Assembly: GCA_003215335.1 (NCBI GenBank)
Contig: QCKM01000013.1
Coordinates: 1 to 39,510 of the forward strand
Direction: 5' to 3'
Source of the DNA: Prochlorococcus sp. AG-409-P01
GTDB taxonomy: Bacteria > Cyanobacteriota > Cyanobacteriia > PCC-6307 > Cyanobiaceae
DNA: 39,510 nt
The notes under the pieces are model-generated. The model saw nothing but the letters and a program-made list of their open reading frames with translations. It made no database searches and had not been told where the DNA came from. A program made the position numbers and the translations under genes. Shown here one piece after another: positions 1 to 8,423 of the stretch. Numbering within the stretch: position 1 is the first letter of the stretch; each line of letters begins with the position of its first letter.

Positions 1-82
1 ACTAAAAGCCTTGAAAGAATGCGGTTCTGGCCCCCTTTATTTGCCATCAAGGCTTATTGAGTCAATAAATAAGAAATCTTAA
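1..82 (+). CDS. C-terminal end of an unidentified protein (cut by window edge)
   Basis: The second forward frame is open from the window edge to a TAA at 80-82 and encodes 26 residues ending in SINKKS. The composition (LPSRLIE, GSGPLYL) looks protein-like, and the other frames close sooner or read less plausibly. The start lies outside the window, so no family can be assigned. The following 137 bases up to the next start hold no gene that I can support. Confidence 0.35.
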   Translation, partial: LKALKECGSGPLYLPSRLIESINKKS

Positions 83-219
83 TTACCTATTTGACGATTC
101 ATTGTTGTATGGCTATTTCAAAAATAGAATATTGGATACATAGAAAATCAATTACAGGCTCTTGCTACAGCTATTTCTCCTTTGCTAGGATATATGTTAT
201 GTAATATGGAGGTTCGTCA

Positions 220-489
220 ATGCCTCGTAAGAGACGCAAGCTAAGTAAAGAGATGGAATCAAATATAGCTTCAGCAAAAAAGAAGATTGAGTTTGTATCA
301 GCTATGATAAATGATATTGATGATGAAGACATACAATCAGATTATAAAACTGCTTTTGAACGTGTTATTTTATGCTTTTTAAAACTTAGTGAAGAATATG
401 ATAAGAATGGCATACTAAGTGAAGTGCCTTTTTGGTACGAGAATTACACTGAATTTTTGGCAAAATTTGAAAGTGAATATGAGCTGTAA
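220..489 (+). CDS. small charged hypothetical protein
   Basis: I do not recognise this 89-residue protein. The start is well supported: ATG at 220 is preceded by a GGAGG Shine-Dalgarno sequence at 208-212 with a 7-base spacer, one of the best ribosome sites in the window. The N-terminus is strongly basic (MPRKRRKLSKE), followed by a lysine- and glutamate-rich stretch likely to be helical and an acidic C-terminal half. It has no signal peptide or membrane segment, so it is probably cytosolic. A basic tail could bind nucleic acid, but that is only a guess. It stands alone, with a convergent gene ending 25 bases downstream. Confidence 0.6.
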   Translation: MPRKRRKLSKEMESNIASAKKKIEFVSAMINDIDDEDIQSDYKTAFERVILCFLKLSEEYDKNGILSEVPFWYENYTEFLAKFESEYEL

Positions 490-513
490 TTTACTTACTA
501 GAGCATTTATATG

Positions 514-765
514 CTAATTCTTGTCCTCAATATCAAGTCCTAGTGCTGCTACGAGTAATTTGCTTTTGGAAATGATTGGGAACAACCACACCCCAATTAT
601 GATTGAGAGTACTCCGCAGACTGTAAATGTTGTGACTTGACCAAGAGATCCCTCGGAATAGGTCCCGGATTTTAGGAATGGAAGGTCAACTAGTGAGCCA
701 ATTGTTCCCCATATGACAATCCATACCGATACATAGCCAATTCCAAACCAGTCTTTTTTTGTCAT
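514..765 (-). CDS. small two-helix membrane protein, unknown function
   Basis: This 83-residue protein starts MTKKDWFG and has two hydrophobic stretches, about residues 8-28 (YVSVWIVIWGTIGSLV) and 44-66 (TTFTVCGVLSIIIGVWLFPI), joined by a short polar loop and ending in a charged tail. It resembles the small inner- or thylakoid-membrane proteins common in picocyanobacteria, but I cannot name a family. There is no clear Shine-Dalgarno. Its convergent neighbour ends only 24 bases away. It is probably real because of its clean two-helix topology and its basic, presumably cytoplasmic, N-terminus. Confidence 0.6.
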   Translation of the reverse strand: MTKKDWFGIGYVSVWIVIWGTIGSLVDLPFLKSGTYSEGSLGQVTTFTVCGVLSIIIGVWLFPIISKSKLLVAALGLDIEDKN

Positions 766-880
766 GGCTTAAATCGCCTGCCCTGTATAGCAATAAACTT
801 ATACGCAATCATAGTTGTTGTAGGTCTCTTTTATTCTATTTTCAAATTTCCATTACTCAATATTGACTTGTTTATCCGCT

Positions 881-1123
881 TCACCAAGCTCTGTCTTTTG
901 GAGGTGGTTTTACCCAAGGGATTACTTCTATCGAGATTTCTTCTATAGAGGGAATCCTTTTGTGGGCGTTAAAGCAATTTATAAAATCTGGTTTATAGAG
1001 GCAGGTCCGAGTTAGGTCTGTATCTATATCTACATTGACTTGTGATATAGCAATTGATGAAGCCATAATCATATTTATGATTCTCATAATTAACTGTCTA
1101 ATTAATCTGATGCTATCTAACAT
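881..1123 (-). CDS. small putative secreted hypothetical protein
   Basis: The 80-residue reading frame starts at ATG 1123, but the ATG at 1087 (protein starting MRIINMIMASS) may be the true start because it gives a short hydrophobic N-terminus resembling a weak signal peptide. The remainder is polar with two cysteines (CLYKPDFINC) and a proline-rich C-terminus (WVKPPPKDRAW). I do not recognise the family. No good ribosome site precedes either start. The gene lies alone in a stretch of small unknown genes and could be a lineage-specific periplasmic peptide or a decaying frame. Confidence 0.4.
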   Translation of the reverse strand: MLDSIRLIRQLIMRIINMIMASSIAISQVNVDIDTDLTRTCLYKPDFINCFNAHKRIPSIEEISIEVIPWVKPPPKDRAW

Positions 1124-1209
1124 ACATTAAAAAGCCAGCTTGTTATTTATTGTTCTGTGCAATTATTGATTATTCAAGTAAAATATAAAAAATTATTTTT
1201 TTACGTCAA

Positions 1210-1548
1210 GTGCCCGCAGTAACCATAAGAACATCTCTCAAGGATGTTCAGGATTCCAATTCATTCTTGCTCGCTGTTTCTAAAAGCATATCTGAGCTGA
1301 CTGGTAAGCCTGAAACATATGTAATGACTCTATTGCATACGGGTATGCAGATGTCATTTGCGGGCAGTCTTGAACCATGTTGTTTTGTTGAAGTTGATTC
1401 GATAGGATCATTGTCACCTAAAAGTATGTCTAAAACTATTTGTGAGCTTATAGAATCACACCTCGGCATTGAGTCAAATAGGACTTATATAAAATTTTTT
1501 GATGTTGAGGCAAGTAAATGGGGATTTGATAAAACCACTTTTGGATAA
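1210..1548 (+). CDS. MIF/D-dopachrome tautomerase family protein
   Basis: This 112-residue protein belongs to the macrophage migration inhibitory factor family, small trimeric tautomerases that use an N-terminal proline as the catalytic base. It starts with GTG at 1210, directly followed by proline (MPAVTIRTSL), so removal of the initiator methionine would expose Pro1. The family's lysine is present in TGKPETY (K33), and the segments LEPC and DSIGS align with human MIF SEPC and HSIGK. Only the first cysteine of human MIF's CxxC redox motif is present (EPCCF), so thiol oxidoreductase activity is unlikely. The length matches the family. MIF homologues are known from Prochlorococcus, but their physiological substrate is unclear. 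It is monocistronic in a region of small unknown genes. Confidence 0.9.
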   Translation: MPAVTIRTSLKDVQDSNSFLLAVSKSISELTGKPETYVMTLLHTGMQMSFAGSLEPCCFVEVDSIGSLSPKSMSKTICELIESHLGIESNRTYIKFFDVEASKWGFDKTTFG

Positions 1549-1633
1549 AATCTTGTCAAGGCAATTGATTGAATCCAAAATTATTTATAATATAAATATT
1601 TAGCTAATCATAAACTTAGTATTATCTGGGGTG

Positions 1634-1873
1634 TCAATATACGTATCTCTTTATTACTTTAGCTGGACTAATGGCGTCTAGTTTTTGATATAAGATCCAT
1701 TGTTTAGTCTCTATATCATGATCACAGCCGGTATCTCTTAAATCAGCATACAGTGATATTTGTTCGAAGTGACAAGCTTGGTCCGCTTCAAATGCAGATC
1801 TATATTTACCTATATATATGAAAGTGATTATTCCAAGTGTGATTAAGGATAAGATAAAGATGAAGATTCTCAT
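1634..1873 (-). CDS. small membrane-anchored hypothetical protein
   Basis: The protein has 79 residues: an N-terminal hydrophobic helix (about residues 3-22, FIFILSLITLGIITFIYIGK) followed by a soluble domain of about 55 residues with two cysteines (QACHFE and DTGCDH). The helix could be an uncleaved anchor or signal. The cysteines could form a disulfide if the domain faces the lumen or periplasm. A weak purine-rich AAGAG precedes ATG 1873. I do not recognise the family. The neighbours are MIF (convergent) and another small membrane protein (divergent), which give no functional clue. Confidence 0.5.
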   Translation of the reverse strand: MRIFIFILSLITLGIITFIYIGKYRSAFEADQACHFEQISLYADLRDTGCDHDIETKQWILYQKLDAISPAKVIKRYVY

Positions 1874-2046
1874 TTTTAGGCTCTTGTTACCTAAAATATT
1901 TTAGCCTATTAAATATATGATTAATACTATTTTGTCTTTTGATACGAAATTGATCTAAAGGCCATTTTTTTGGCTATGAATAGATTATCTCTTTTAGTAC
2001 CCTGTTCTTGGCTATTTCTTCAACTCTATCCTTCAATAACTTGATA

Positions 2047-2214
2047 ATGGCATCAGGTTTTGGCTACGGCCTTTTCGTTCTTGGCGCACTCTTTACTGCT
2101 GGTGTTGCCGTTTTGATCATTTCTTTTTATCTAGACGACTATTGGCCAGATGAGGCTTATAGGCGAAGCCTACGTTTGGGCCCGTCAAGGCTCAAAAAGA
2201 ACAATCGCACCTAA
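2047..2214 (+). CDS. small single-helix membrane protein, unknown function
   Basis: The ATG at 2047 gives a 55-residue protein starting MASGFGYGLF; an in-frame TTG at 2008 would add 13 residues. One hydrophobic helix (GLFVLGALFTAGVAVLIISF) is followed by a conserved-looking acidic-aromatic patch (YLDDYWPDEAYRR) and a basic tail. This layout, with a short lumenal end, one helix and a charged tail, is typical of small thylakoid-associated proteins, but I cannot assign it to a known photosystem or cytochrome subunit. A weak hairpin follows the stop codon. Confidence 0.5.
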   Translation: MASGFGYGLFVLGALFTAGVAVLIISFYLDDYWPDEAYRRSLRLGPSRLKKNNRT

Positions 2215-2218
2215 CCAT

Positions 2219-2238
2219 TACAAACTCATCTGTTTGTA
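2219..2238 (+). terminator. weak hairpin after a small membrane-protein gene
   Basis: A 7-bp inverted repeat (TACAAAC / GTTTGTA) with a 6-base loop lies 4 bases after the stop codon at 2214. A short T-tract (CTTTTG) follows about 10 bases later. The stem is AT-rich and the T-tract poor, so this is at best a weak terminator. Confidence 0.2.
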
Positions 2239-2305
2239 TAAATCAATCTTTTGTCTACAGGATAAGATCGCTTTGTGTTGATAGATTATCTACATCCTAG
2301 TTAAT

Positions 2306-2581
2306 TTAATCGTCATACTCGTTAATTTTTATCTGTAAGTTCTCTTTTGATAGATCGGTTAAGATAAACACTTCTTGTGCCAAAGACCCTTTCCTGGCAA
2401 CCAATTTGAAGCCTCCCAGTACTTGACTGGTTATCCTGATATTAAGTCTTTCTGACCTGCCCTTTACTTTTTTTATTGTTGCAGGTGTAATCGTTTTTAT
2501 GCACGGCAACTTGGCAAGCTTTTTCAGCCTGGGTATAAGACCTTCTAGATAGGTGCTATGAGTAATTACAAGGCGTCCCAT
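2306..2581 (-). CDS. DUF2103-like conserved protein
   Basis: This 91-residue protein begins MGRLVITHSTYLEGLIPRLK and ends in an acidic tail. The opening motif (xxVITHSTYxEGLI), the basic middle (KKVKGRSERLNIRIT) and the GGFKLVARKGSLAQEVF block match my memory of the cyanobacterial DUF2103 family, described as a predicted metal-binding protein. No enzymatic activity is established. It is soluble with no signal peptide. The ATG at 2581 is the only plausible start. The neighbouring gene is divergent, so it is probably transcribed alone. Identification is from recalled sequence pattern only. Confidence 0.6.
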   Translation of the reverse strand: MGRLVITHSTYLEGLIPRLKKLAKLPCIKTITPATIKKVKGRSERLNIRITSQVLGGFKLVARKGSLAQEVFILTDLSKENLQIKINEYDD

Positions 2582-2650
2582 CTATGTCTTAATGATTTTT
2601 GGACGAAATTTTCTGGCTTGGCTAGTAAATATATATGAGCTCTCTTGGTC

Positions 2651-2857
2651 ATGCTCAAATCAATTGAATCTTTGCGTGAGAATGTTGCTGCTCCTATCAC
2701 TAGGAGCCTAGGTGTTGGGGCCAGGATAATTTCCTTGGAATCTCACGGTGATGAGGTTCGAGGCCTAGCTATACATAAATACAAAGTTGTTCGATTTGTC
2801 TTTGATACACAAACTAATTCCCTTTGTACAACAGATCTTCTTCAAGTCATTCAGTGA
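2651..2857 (+). CDS. small hypothetical protein
   Basis: This is a 68-residue soluble protein of unknown function, taking the ATG at 2651; an upstream TTG at 2645 would add two residues. It reads as a small alpha/beta fold (SIESLRENV ... GARIISLESHG ... YKVVRFVFDTQTNSLCTTDLLQVIQ), with alternating hydrophobic residues in the C-terminal half suggesting beta-strands. No recognised motif is present. It is divergent from the DUF2103-like gene and convergent with clpS, whose stop lies 31 bases beyond its own. Confidence 0.5.
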   Translation: MLKSIESLRENVAAPITRSLGVGARIISLESHGDEVRGLAIHKYKVVRFVFDTQTNSLCTTDLLQVIQ

Positions 2858-2888
2858 TATTTATATACCAATTTTAGATGAAAATACT

Positions 2889-3185
2889 TTATACCTTTTC
2901 TATTGGAGCCATTGTCAGCCCTTCACTTGCAAGCTGGTGATGGTAAAGCTCTGCTTGTTCTAACGGACCTTGCCATACCTGAGCAGATCCTTCTTTGTCT
3001 ATACGGTGAGCGCGTTCCCATGCGAATTCTTCTGTCATGCCAGGAATGATTCGTATTAGGCAATCGACCACATGCTCAAAAGTGTTCACGTCATCATCTA
3101 GCACTATTACTTTGGCTTCTGGGTAGCCCAGAGTCATGGATTTTTTTTCTAGAACAGGAGTAGTGTTTGATGATGTATAGGTCAT
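2889..3185 (-). CDS. clpS: ATP-dependent Clp protease adaptor ClpS
   Basis: ClpS delivers N-degron substrates to the Clp unfoldase (ClpA/ClpC) for degradation by ClpP. The 98-residue protein has about 24 variable N-terminal residues, which act on the unfoldase in the family, then the ClpS core. The substrate-pocket acidic/Asn segment is LDDDVNTF (residues 29-36) and the pocket histidine is H60 in ERAHRI. The core ends in LTMAPIEKV, typical of the cyanobacterial form. Cyanobacteria carry two ClpS paralogues; I cannot say with confidence which this is. It lies 0.5 kb from psb29 and 1.2 kb from clpP, suggesting a conserved proteolysis neighbourhood. Confidence 0.9.
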   Translation of the reverse strand: MTYTSSNTTPVLEKKSMTLGYPEAKVIVLDDDVNTFEHVVDCLIRIIPGMTEEFAWERAHRIDKEGSAQVWQGPLEQAELYHHQLASEGLTMAPIEKV

Positions 3186-3335
3186 GTTTCCATTTCAGGG
3201 ACATGTAATCTAGTAAAAGCCTTTAGGCTATTCCTGCAATCAAAAAAAGACCAATGTTGTTTTCCCTCGGTTGGGCTGCTTTGGCAGCAATATTCAGCTT
3301 TTCCATAGCGATGGTTGTATGGGGACGGAACGGCG

Positions 3336-3518
3336 ATGGTTCCATTAATTTCTGAGGTGCTAACTATCCAGCCTGAGCTCACAAACCAACTGCTTGCTAT
3401 AACAGCAATTTCTCTTCTTGCCTTTGTAAGCATTTCTGTTATTTACCTTTCTGTTATTGAGAGGCGTGACCGACGTAGAGGATTAAACACCCCTGACCAG
3501 AAAAAAAAGAAGAAATAA
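3336..3518 (+). CDS. small single-helix membrane protein, unknown function
   Basis: Taking the ATG at 3336, this is a 60-residue protein starting MVPLISEV; an in-frame TTG at 3315 would add seven residues. A polar N-terminus (TIQPELTNQ) is followed by one hydrophobic helix ([20 protein letters not shown]) and a strongly basic tail ending in a lysine run. The positive-inside rule puts the tail on the cytoplasmic side. The opposite strand also has an open frame here (3182-3433), but the clear helix and charge pattern favour this strand. The function is not recognised. It is divergent from clpS. Confidence 0.5.
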   Translation: MVPLISEVLTIQPELTNQLLAITAISLLAFVSISVIYLSVIERRDRRRGLNTPDQKKKKK

Positions 3519-3646
3519 CCTAAATTTAGCAAAAAATTAAACTTTATCTAATCTTGAATCTCATATTACTAACTGGTGCATTAAACATTATTTTCAAAAC
3601 ACAGGAACCAAAATAATCTTCTGATTCGAACATAGTAAGAATCTAT

Positions 3647-4306
3647 CTATTTATCAATTTTCTTTCTTTTTTCTCTTGCTATAGCCTCATTCATCAGCTC
3701 TATGGCTTGATTCATCTTGTCAAGATTTGATTTGTATTGCTTTATATCTTTTTCGACTCTATCTGCAGGTAATCCAAACGCGTTAGATAATCCTTGGCTT
3801 ATTGAATCGCTAGTATTATCATGATCTTTATTATAGTCCTTGGTACTTATATATATATTGTAAATTCCTATAGATGTTAACCTAGAATAATATTTAGCTT
3901 CAGAGCTGTTGAGTTTTTCTATGCCAAATAGCCTTGTTATTGAAACGTTTTGAGGCTTCTCTTTGTCAATTAAATTGGCTTTAAGGTCTTCTAGTTGCTG
4001 CTCCTTGATTACAGCGATAGCTTTATCTGAAGCTTGTCGAATTGAATCTGGATCAAAGCCAGTACTTTTGCATAGCGACCAGAAGAGTTTTTCTCGATTT
4101 TCCTTTGGTCGATAGCCTGTTGTGAAATCTTCAAATACTTTGACTAGTCCTATTGCAAAGAGCGTGTCTGGACTAAATCCTTTTTGATGACTTAGCAAAT
4201 GAAGCTCAACGAGCAATTCGTCTACTAAGCGCCTGTATAGCGCTGGGATAACGAATGGGAAAGCCTGATGGAAGGCCCGTTTGCTTTCTGCAATTGTCTT
4301 AAGCAT
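3647..4306 (-). CDS. psb29: Psb29/Thf1 thylakoid formation protein
   Basis: Psb29 (Thf1) is a thylakoid-associated protein needed for normal photosystem II biogenesis and repair. It is known to associate with FtsH proteases in cyanobacteria and chloroplasts. The 219-residue length fits the family. Diagnostic segments are the N-terminal TIAESKRAFHQAFP, YRRLVDELLVELHLLS and the FEDFTTGYRP block, followed by a helical region and a charged, coiled-coil-like C-terminus (MNEAIAREKRKKIDK). It starts at ATG 4306 and is divergent from clpP with an 81-base shared upstream region. Its position between clpS and clpP/ftsH agrees with a role in the same quality-control process. Confidence 0.92.
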   Translation of the reverse strand: MLKTIAESKRAFHQAFPFVIPALYRRLVDELLVELHLLSHQKGFSPDTLFAIGLVKVFEDFTTGYRPKENREKLFWSLCKSTGFDPDSIRQASDKAIAVIKEQQLEDLKANLIDKEKPQNVSITRLFGIEKLNSSEAKYYSRLTSIGIYNIYISTKDYNKDHDNTSDSISQGLSNAFGLPADRVEKDIKQYKSNLDKMNQAIELMNEAIAREKRKKIDK

Positions 4307-4387
4307 TCAACTTGTTGGACTTCAAATGTTGACAATGACCTTAGCCCCGCTAGGGACCGTTAATATCTTAGAAAACGAGCATTACAA

Positions 4388-4978
4388 ATGATCCCGATTG
4401 TTATCGAGGAGTCGGGCCGTGGGGAAAGGGCCTTTGATATCTACTCTCGACTTCTTAGGGAGCGGATAGTTTTTTTGGGTGAGACAGTCACTAGTGATAC
4501 AGCTAATCGTGTTGTGGCTCAATTGCTTTTCCTTGAAGCTGAAGACCCTGAAAAGGATATTTATCTCTATATAAACTCCCCAGGAGGTTCTGTCTATGAC
4601 GGATTAGGCATATTTGACACCATGCAGCACGTCAAACCAGATGTTCACACTGTGTGTGTTGGACTTGCTGCAAGCATGGGTGCATTTTTACTTGCTGCAG
4701 GGTCGAGAGGAAAGCGAAGCAGTCTTAAGCATTCACGAATAATGATTCATCAGCCAATCGGTGGAGCTAGGGGACAAGCTAGTGATATCCGAATTCAAGC
4801 TGACGAGATTCTTTTTTTGAAAGGAAGGCTTAATAAAGAGCTTTCTGATAGAACTGGCCAACCACTTGACAAAATTGAAGAAGACACTGACAGAGATTTC
4901 TTCATGTCACCTTCTGAGGCCGTTGAATATGGAATTATTGATTCTGTTTTAGATAAACGACCTATAAGATCTCTTTGA
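4388..4978 (+). CDS. clpP: ATP-dependent Clp protease proteolytic subunit ClpP
   Basis: ClpP is the serine protease subunit of the Clp complex, a double heptameric ring in the cytosol. The 196-residue protein has the full catalytic triad: Ser96 in GLAASMGA, His121 in MIHQP and Asp170 in DTDRDFFMS. The oligomerisation and substrate motifs NSPGGSV and [10 protein letters not shown] are intact, so this is an active ClpP and not the inactive ClpR. Cyanobacteria have several ClpP paralogues. clpX is not adjacent, so this is not the usual clpP-clpX pair, and I leave the paralogue number open. A TAATAT at 4361-4366 could be a -10 box. The short N-terminus suggests little or no propeptide. Confidence 0.97.
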   Translation: MIPIVIEESGRGERAFDIYSRLLRERIVFLGETVTSDTANRVVAQLLFLEAEDPEKDIYLYINSPGGSVYDGLGIFDTMQHVKPDVHTVCVGLAASMGAFLLAAGSRGKRSSLKHSRIMIHQPIGGARGQASDIRIQADEILFLKGRLNKELSDRTGQPLDKIEEDTDRDFFMSPSEAVEYGIIDSVLDKRPIRSL

Positions 4979-5018
4979 AATTATATTCCTAATAAAAACT
5001 TGTCCCAATTATTAGATC

Positions 5019-6932
5019 TTAATTTATAACAGCATTGCTACGTTCTTTCTCTGGTATAGAAGTATACTTAGCAAGTATTTCTCTAAATTCTTCACCATCC
5101 ATAGTCTCAATATCTATTAACTTTTCAACTAACACATCCATAGCCGCTCTGTTTTTTGAAATCAGGTCAACTGTTTCTGTGTAGCAAGTTTTGACCATGC
5201 AACGCACGCTCTCATCTATTTGACGAGAAATAGCATCTGAAATATCATTTCTTGTCATTAAATCCCTCCCTAGAAATACTTCTTGGCTTCCACTTTCAAG
5301 TGATATGGGGCCTAGATCACTCATGCCAAATCTAGTAACCATCTGTCTTGCCATTGATGCAACTTGTTGAATATCACCACCTGCCCCTGTTGTGATCTCT
5401 GCATGCCCAAATACTACATCTTCTGCCGCTCGGCCACCAAGAGCACCCATTATCCTTGCTTTTAGCTGAGCTTTGCTTACTAACATCTGTTCATCATCCG
5501 GCGAAAACCAGGTGAGACCTTTAGCCTGTCCTCTAGGAATTAATGTAACTTTTTGGACAGGGTCATGTTCTTTTATAAGAGTGCCGATTAATGCATGACC
5601 TACTTCATGATATGCAATTAATCTTTTGCTTCTTCCATCACTTAATGGTTGCCCTTCCATTCCTGCAATAATTCTATCAACAGCATCATCAATTTCACAT
5701 AGGCTTATTGAATTTTTTCTTCTTCTTGCAGTAAGTATTGCTGCTTCATTTAATAAATTAGCTAAATCTGCTCCAGTGAAGCCAGGTGTTCTTCTTGCAA
5801 TACTTTCTAAAGAAAGAGATTCTTCTAATTTCTTGTTTCTTGAATGTACTTTTAGTATGGACAATCTACCTTTGATATCAGGAGCATCTACTGTTACTTG
5901 TCTGTCAAACCTGCCTGGTCTCATTAATGCAGAATCAAGTACATCAGGACGGTTAGTTGCGGCAATTATTATTATTCCACTATTACTTTCAAATCCATCC
6001 ATTTCAGTTAGCAACTGATTTAATGTTTGTTCTCTTTCGTCATTGCCTCCACCAATACCCGCTCCCCTTTGTCTTCCGACAGCATCGATTTCATCAATGA
6101 ATATCAAGCATGGACTGTTTTCATTGGCTCGTTTAAATAGATCTCTAACTCTACTTGCCCCAACTCCAACAAACATTTCAACAAATTCTGAGCCTGAAAG
6201 TGAAAAGAATGGAACACCTGCCTCGCCAGCAATAGCCTTTGCTAAAAGGGTTTTTCCAGTGCCTGGAGGACCTACAAGAAGAACTCCCTTAGGGATTTGG
6301 GCTCCAACAGAGGTAAATCTTTCTGGTTGCTTTAAGAAAGTGACTACTTCTTGGAGATCTTGTTTTGCCTCATTTACACCTGCAACATCATCAAATTTAA
6401 CTCCTGTTTCAGCCTCCATTGCAAACCTTGCCTTAGTTTTGCCGAATTGCATTGCCTGCCCTGGTCCACCTGGCATAGAACTAGAACGTCTGGCTAAGAG
6501 GATTAGACCACCTATGAGCAATATTGGAAAAAGTAGATTTCCAAGAATGCCTAATGCAGGAGGTGAGTTTTTAGGGGGATGAACATCGAAGCTTATCCCT
6601 TCATATTTGAGTCTGTTTATAAGTTCCGGATCTAATCCTGGTAGGTCTACTCGTATCCTTTGTATTCGGTTATCAAGATCTGGATCAACTGTTTCGACTA
6701 CCGCGTTCCTTCCACTATCAAATATGTCAACAGCAGTAACCCTTCCAGCATCTACGTAATCTAAAAATCGTCCATAACTCATTCGACCCACAGCTGTATT
6801 TGGTGATGCTGTAGGAACATTATTTGTAGAAAGGCTATTCACTTGGCTATTCCCTAGAACCTGCCACGAGAGCAGAGCAACCATCCCTATAGGGAGCAGC
6901 CAAAGTGCCAGGAGACGCCAACGCTGATTCAT
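5019..6932 (-). CDS. ftsH: ATP-dependent zinc metalloprotease FtsH
   Basis: FtsH is a hexameric membrane AAA+ protease; in cyanobacteria thylakoid FtsH removes damaged D1 protein during photosystem II repair. The 637-residue protein shows a transmembrane helix at about 7-26, a lumenal/periplasmic domain, a second helix at about 126-147, and then the AAA module with Walker A GPPGTGKT (221-228), Walker B IFIDEID (277-283) and the second region of homology RPGRFDR (338-344). The zinc site is HEVGH (442-446). Length and domain order are normal. The C-terminus contains [10 protein letters not shown], resembling the thylakoid-type FtsH proteins. It is convergent with clpP and has a 240-base noncoding region upstream. 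Confidence 0.97.
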   Translation of the reverse strand: MNQRWRLLALWLLPIGMVALLSWQVLGNSQVNSLSTNNVPTASPNTAVGRMSYGRFLDYVDAGRVTAVDIFDSGRNAVVETVDPDLDNRIQRIRVDLPGLDPELINRLKYEGISFDVHPPKNSPPALGILGNLLFPILLIGGLILLARRSSSMPGGPGQAMQFGKTKARFAMEAETGVKFDDVAGVNEAKQDLQEVVTFLKQPERFTSVGAQIPKGVLLVGPPGTGKTLLAKAIAGEAGVPFFSLSGSEFVEMFVGVGASRVRDLFKRANENSPCLIFIDEIDAVGRQRGAGIGGGNDEREQTLNQLLTEMDGFESNSGIIIIAATNRPDVLDSALMRPGRFDRQVTVDAPDIKGRLSILKVHSRNKKLEESLSLESIARRTPGFTGADLANLLNEAAILTARRRKNSISLCEIDDAVDRIIAGMEGQPLSDGRSKRLIAYHEVGHALIGTLIKEHDPVQKVTLIPRGQAKGLTWFSPDDEQMLVSKAQLKARIMGALGGRAAEDVVFGHAEITTGAGGDIQQVASMARQMVTRFGMSDLGPISLESGSQEVFLGRDLMTRNDISDAISRQIDESVRCMVKTCYTETVDLISKNRAAMDVLVEKLIDIETMDGEEFREILAKYTSIPEKERSNAVIN

Positions 6933-6945
6933 GAGCTAACTGAAG

Positions 6946-6971
6946 GTCTAATGACTTTAATCGGACTAATG
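6946..6971 (-). repeat. 8-base direct repeat upstream of ftsH
   Basis: On the minus strand the octamers CATTAGTC (6971-6964) and CATTAGAC (6953-6946) are spaced 18 bases start to start and lie 14-39 bases before the ftsH start codon. They might be an operator or merely chance in AT-rich DNA. The remaining region up to 7172 contains no gene or strong hairpin that I can see. Confidence 0.25.
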
Positions 6972-7172
6972 GCCTAGATGCGGATTTTAATTCCTAATTC
7001 AGTACATAAGAAGGTAGCTCTGTCTATGTGGTTTCTTTGATGACGAAAATTATATGCATTTTGAAGGAAAACCAGTTGTTTAATTAAATAAGCATTTAAG
7101 TAAAAATTACTAGCATGATATTAATATTCAATGATCGTAAAATAGATAAAAAGATTTCACCCACTAATTTGT

Positions 7173-8402
7173 TTATAAACTTCTTAGAGCCACTATTGGG
7201 TCCAGCTTTGCGGCCCTTTTTGCAGGAACAACACCAAAGAACAACCCGATTGTCCCCGATAAACTAACAGTAATCATCACTATATTTGTTCCTATTGATG
7301 CTGGCAGTGGAGTTAAAGCAGCAACAGCACTTACTGCTCCGATTCCTACTGCTGTACCGATTACACCTCCTAAACTTGCAAGGACCAGTGATTCTATTAA
7401 AAATTGAATTAGGACATCTGCACTCCTTGCACCTAGAGCTTTACGTAAACCAATTTCTTCTGTCCGCTCGCTTACAGATACAAGCATTATATTCATGATC
7501 CCTATTCCACCTACTATAAGAGAAACCCCTCCTATTGCAGCAAGCATAAGTGTTAGGCCACCTGTAATTGTACTAACAATTTTCAACGCGTCTTTTTGAG
7601 ACCTTACTGCAAAGTCATCATCTCGAAGGATTTTATGTCTTTGTCTTAGTAGATTTGTTATTTGAAACTTTGCCGCTCTAGTACTCTTTTCATTTAAAGC
7701 TTCTACACTTATAAAACTTAGGCTTATGCCATATGTTGAATCTCTACCTGTTAACCTACTAACCATTGTTGATAATGGAATATATGCATTTTCATCCTGA
7801 TTATTGCCAAAGACAGCTCCTTTAGGCTCCATTACACCTATTACCTGAAATGATGTGTCTTTTATGCGCACAATTTCACCAATTCCACCACTTCTTGGAA
7901 AAAGTTTATCGCTTAAATCAGGTCCAATTACTACTACATTTCTTGCTGATCGAAGGTCCTGTTCATTTATAAATCTTCCGCTCGAGACCTCAAAATTGCG
8001 AACTAGTAAAAAGTTTGGAGTAACCCCTGATATAGAACTAGTTGTAGATTTTGCAGCTGCCTGAATTACCTCGCTACTAGTGATTTGAGGTGCAACTCTT
8101 TTCACGCTTGGCACTTGTTCCTCTATTGCTTTCGCATCCTCTAGAACTAGATTTCTTGGAAAGGCAACACCTCTTCTCCGGGTATCATTATTACCTGGTA
8201 CTACAAAAAGGACATTTGCCCCAAGATTGCTCAACTGTGATTCGGCAAGATTTTGTGCTCCTCTCCCAACACCAACAAGGGTTATCACTGAAGCATTACC
8301 AATAACAATCCCTAGCATTGTCAATAGACTTCTAAGTCTATTTGCCTTAAGTGTGGTTAAGGCCATTCCAATTGATTCTATAAGTGCAAGCTTTCTTCCC
8401 AT
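7173..8402 (-). CDS. MacB/FtsX-family ABC transporter permease
   Basis: This 409-residue protein is a type VII ABC transporter membrane subunit. It has an N-terminal helix (LRSLLTMLGIVIGNASVITLVGVG, about 23-46), a large extracytoplasmic MacB-like domain (about 50-270), then three C-terminal helices in the FtsX-type core, including the conserved GGIGIMNIMLVSVSERTEEI segment and RKALGAR coupling motif. Such permeases drive mechanotransmission for lipoprotein or small-molecule export rather than classical transport; the substrate is unknown. No ATPase partner is adjacent, so it must be supplied from elsewhere. The start is 21 bases after the pyruvate kinase stop on the same strand, so the two are probably cotranscribed. 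Confidence 0.88.
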   Translation of the reverse strand: MGRKLALIESIGMALTTLKANRLRSLLTMLGIVIGNASVITLVGVGRGAQNLAESQLSNLGANVLFVVPGNNDTRRRGVAFPRNLVLEDAKAIEEQVPSVKRVAPQITSSEVIQAAAKSTTSSISGVTPNFLLVRNFEVSSGRFINEQDLRSARNVVVIGPDLSDKLFPRSGGIGEIVRIKDTSFQVIGVMEPKGAVFGNNQDENAYIPLSTMVSRLTGRDSTYGISLSFISVEALNEKSTRAAKFQITNLLRQRHKILRDDDFAVRSQKDALKIVSTITGGLTLMLAAIGGVSLIVGGIGIMNIMLVSVSERTEEIGLRKALGARSADVLIQFLIESLVLASLGGVIGTAVGIGAVSAVAALTPLPASIGTNIVMITVSLSGTIGLFFGVVPAKRAAKLDPIVALRSL

Positions 8403-8423
8403 TATTTTCTATACCTAATTTGA

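Noticed and set aside
3182-3433. Open minus-strand frame of 83 residues ahead of clpS
   Set aside because: It overlaps the small membrane-protein gene on the plus strand, lacks a domain pattern, and has the composition of an antisense shadow.
4329-4334. TTGACA as a -35 box for clpP
   Set aside because: The nearest good -10 (TAATAT at 4361-4366) is about 26 bases away, outside normal spacing.
6043-6582. Long plus-strand frame of 179 residues inside ftsH
   Set aside because: It is the antisense of a clear FtsH AAA domain and is rich in proline and serine as expected from a shadow frame.
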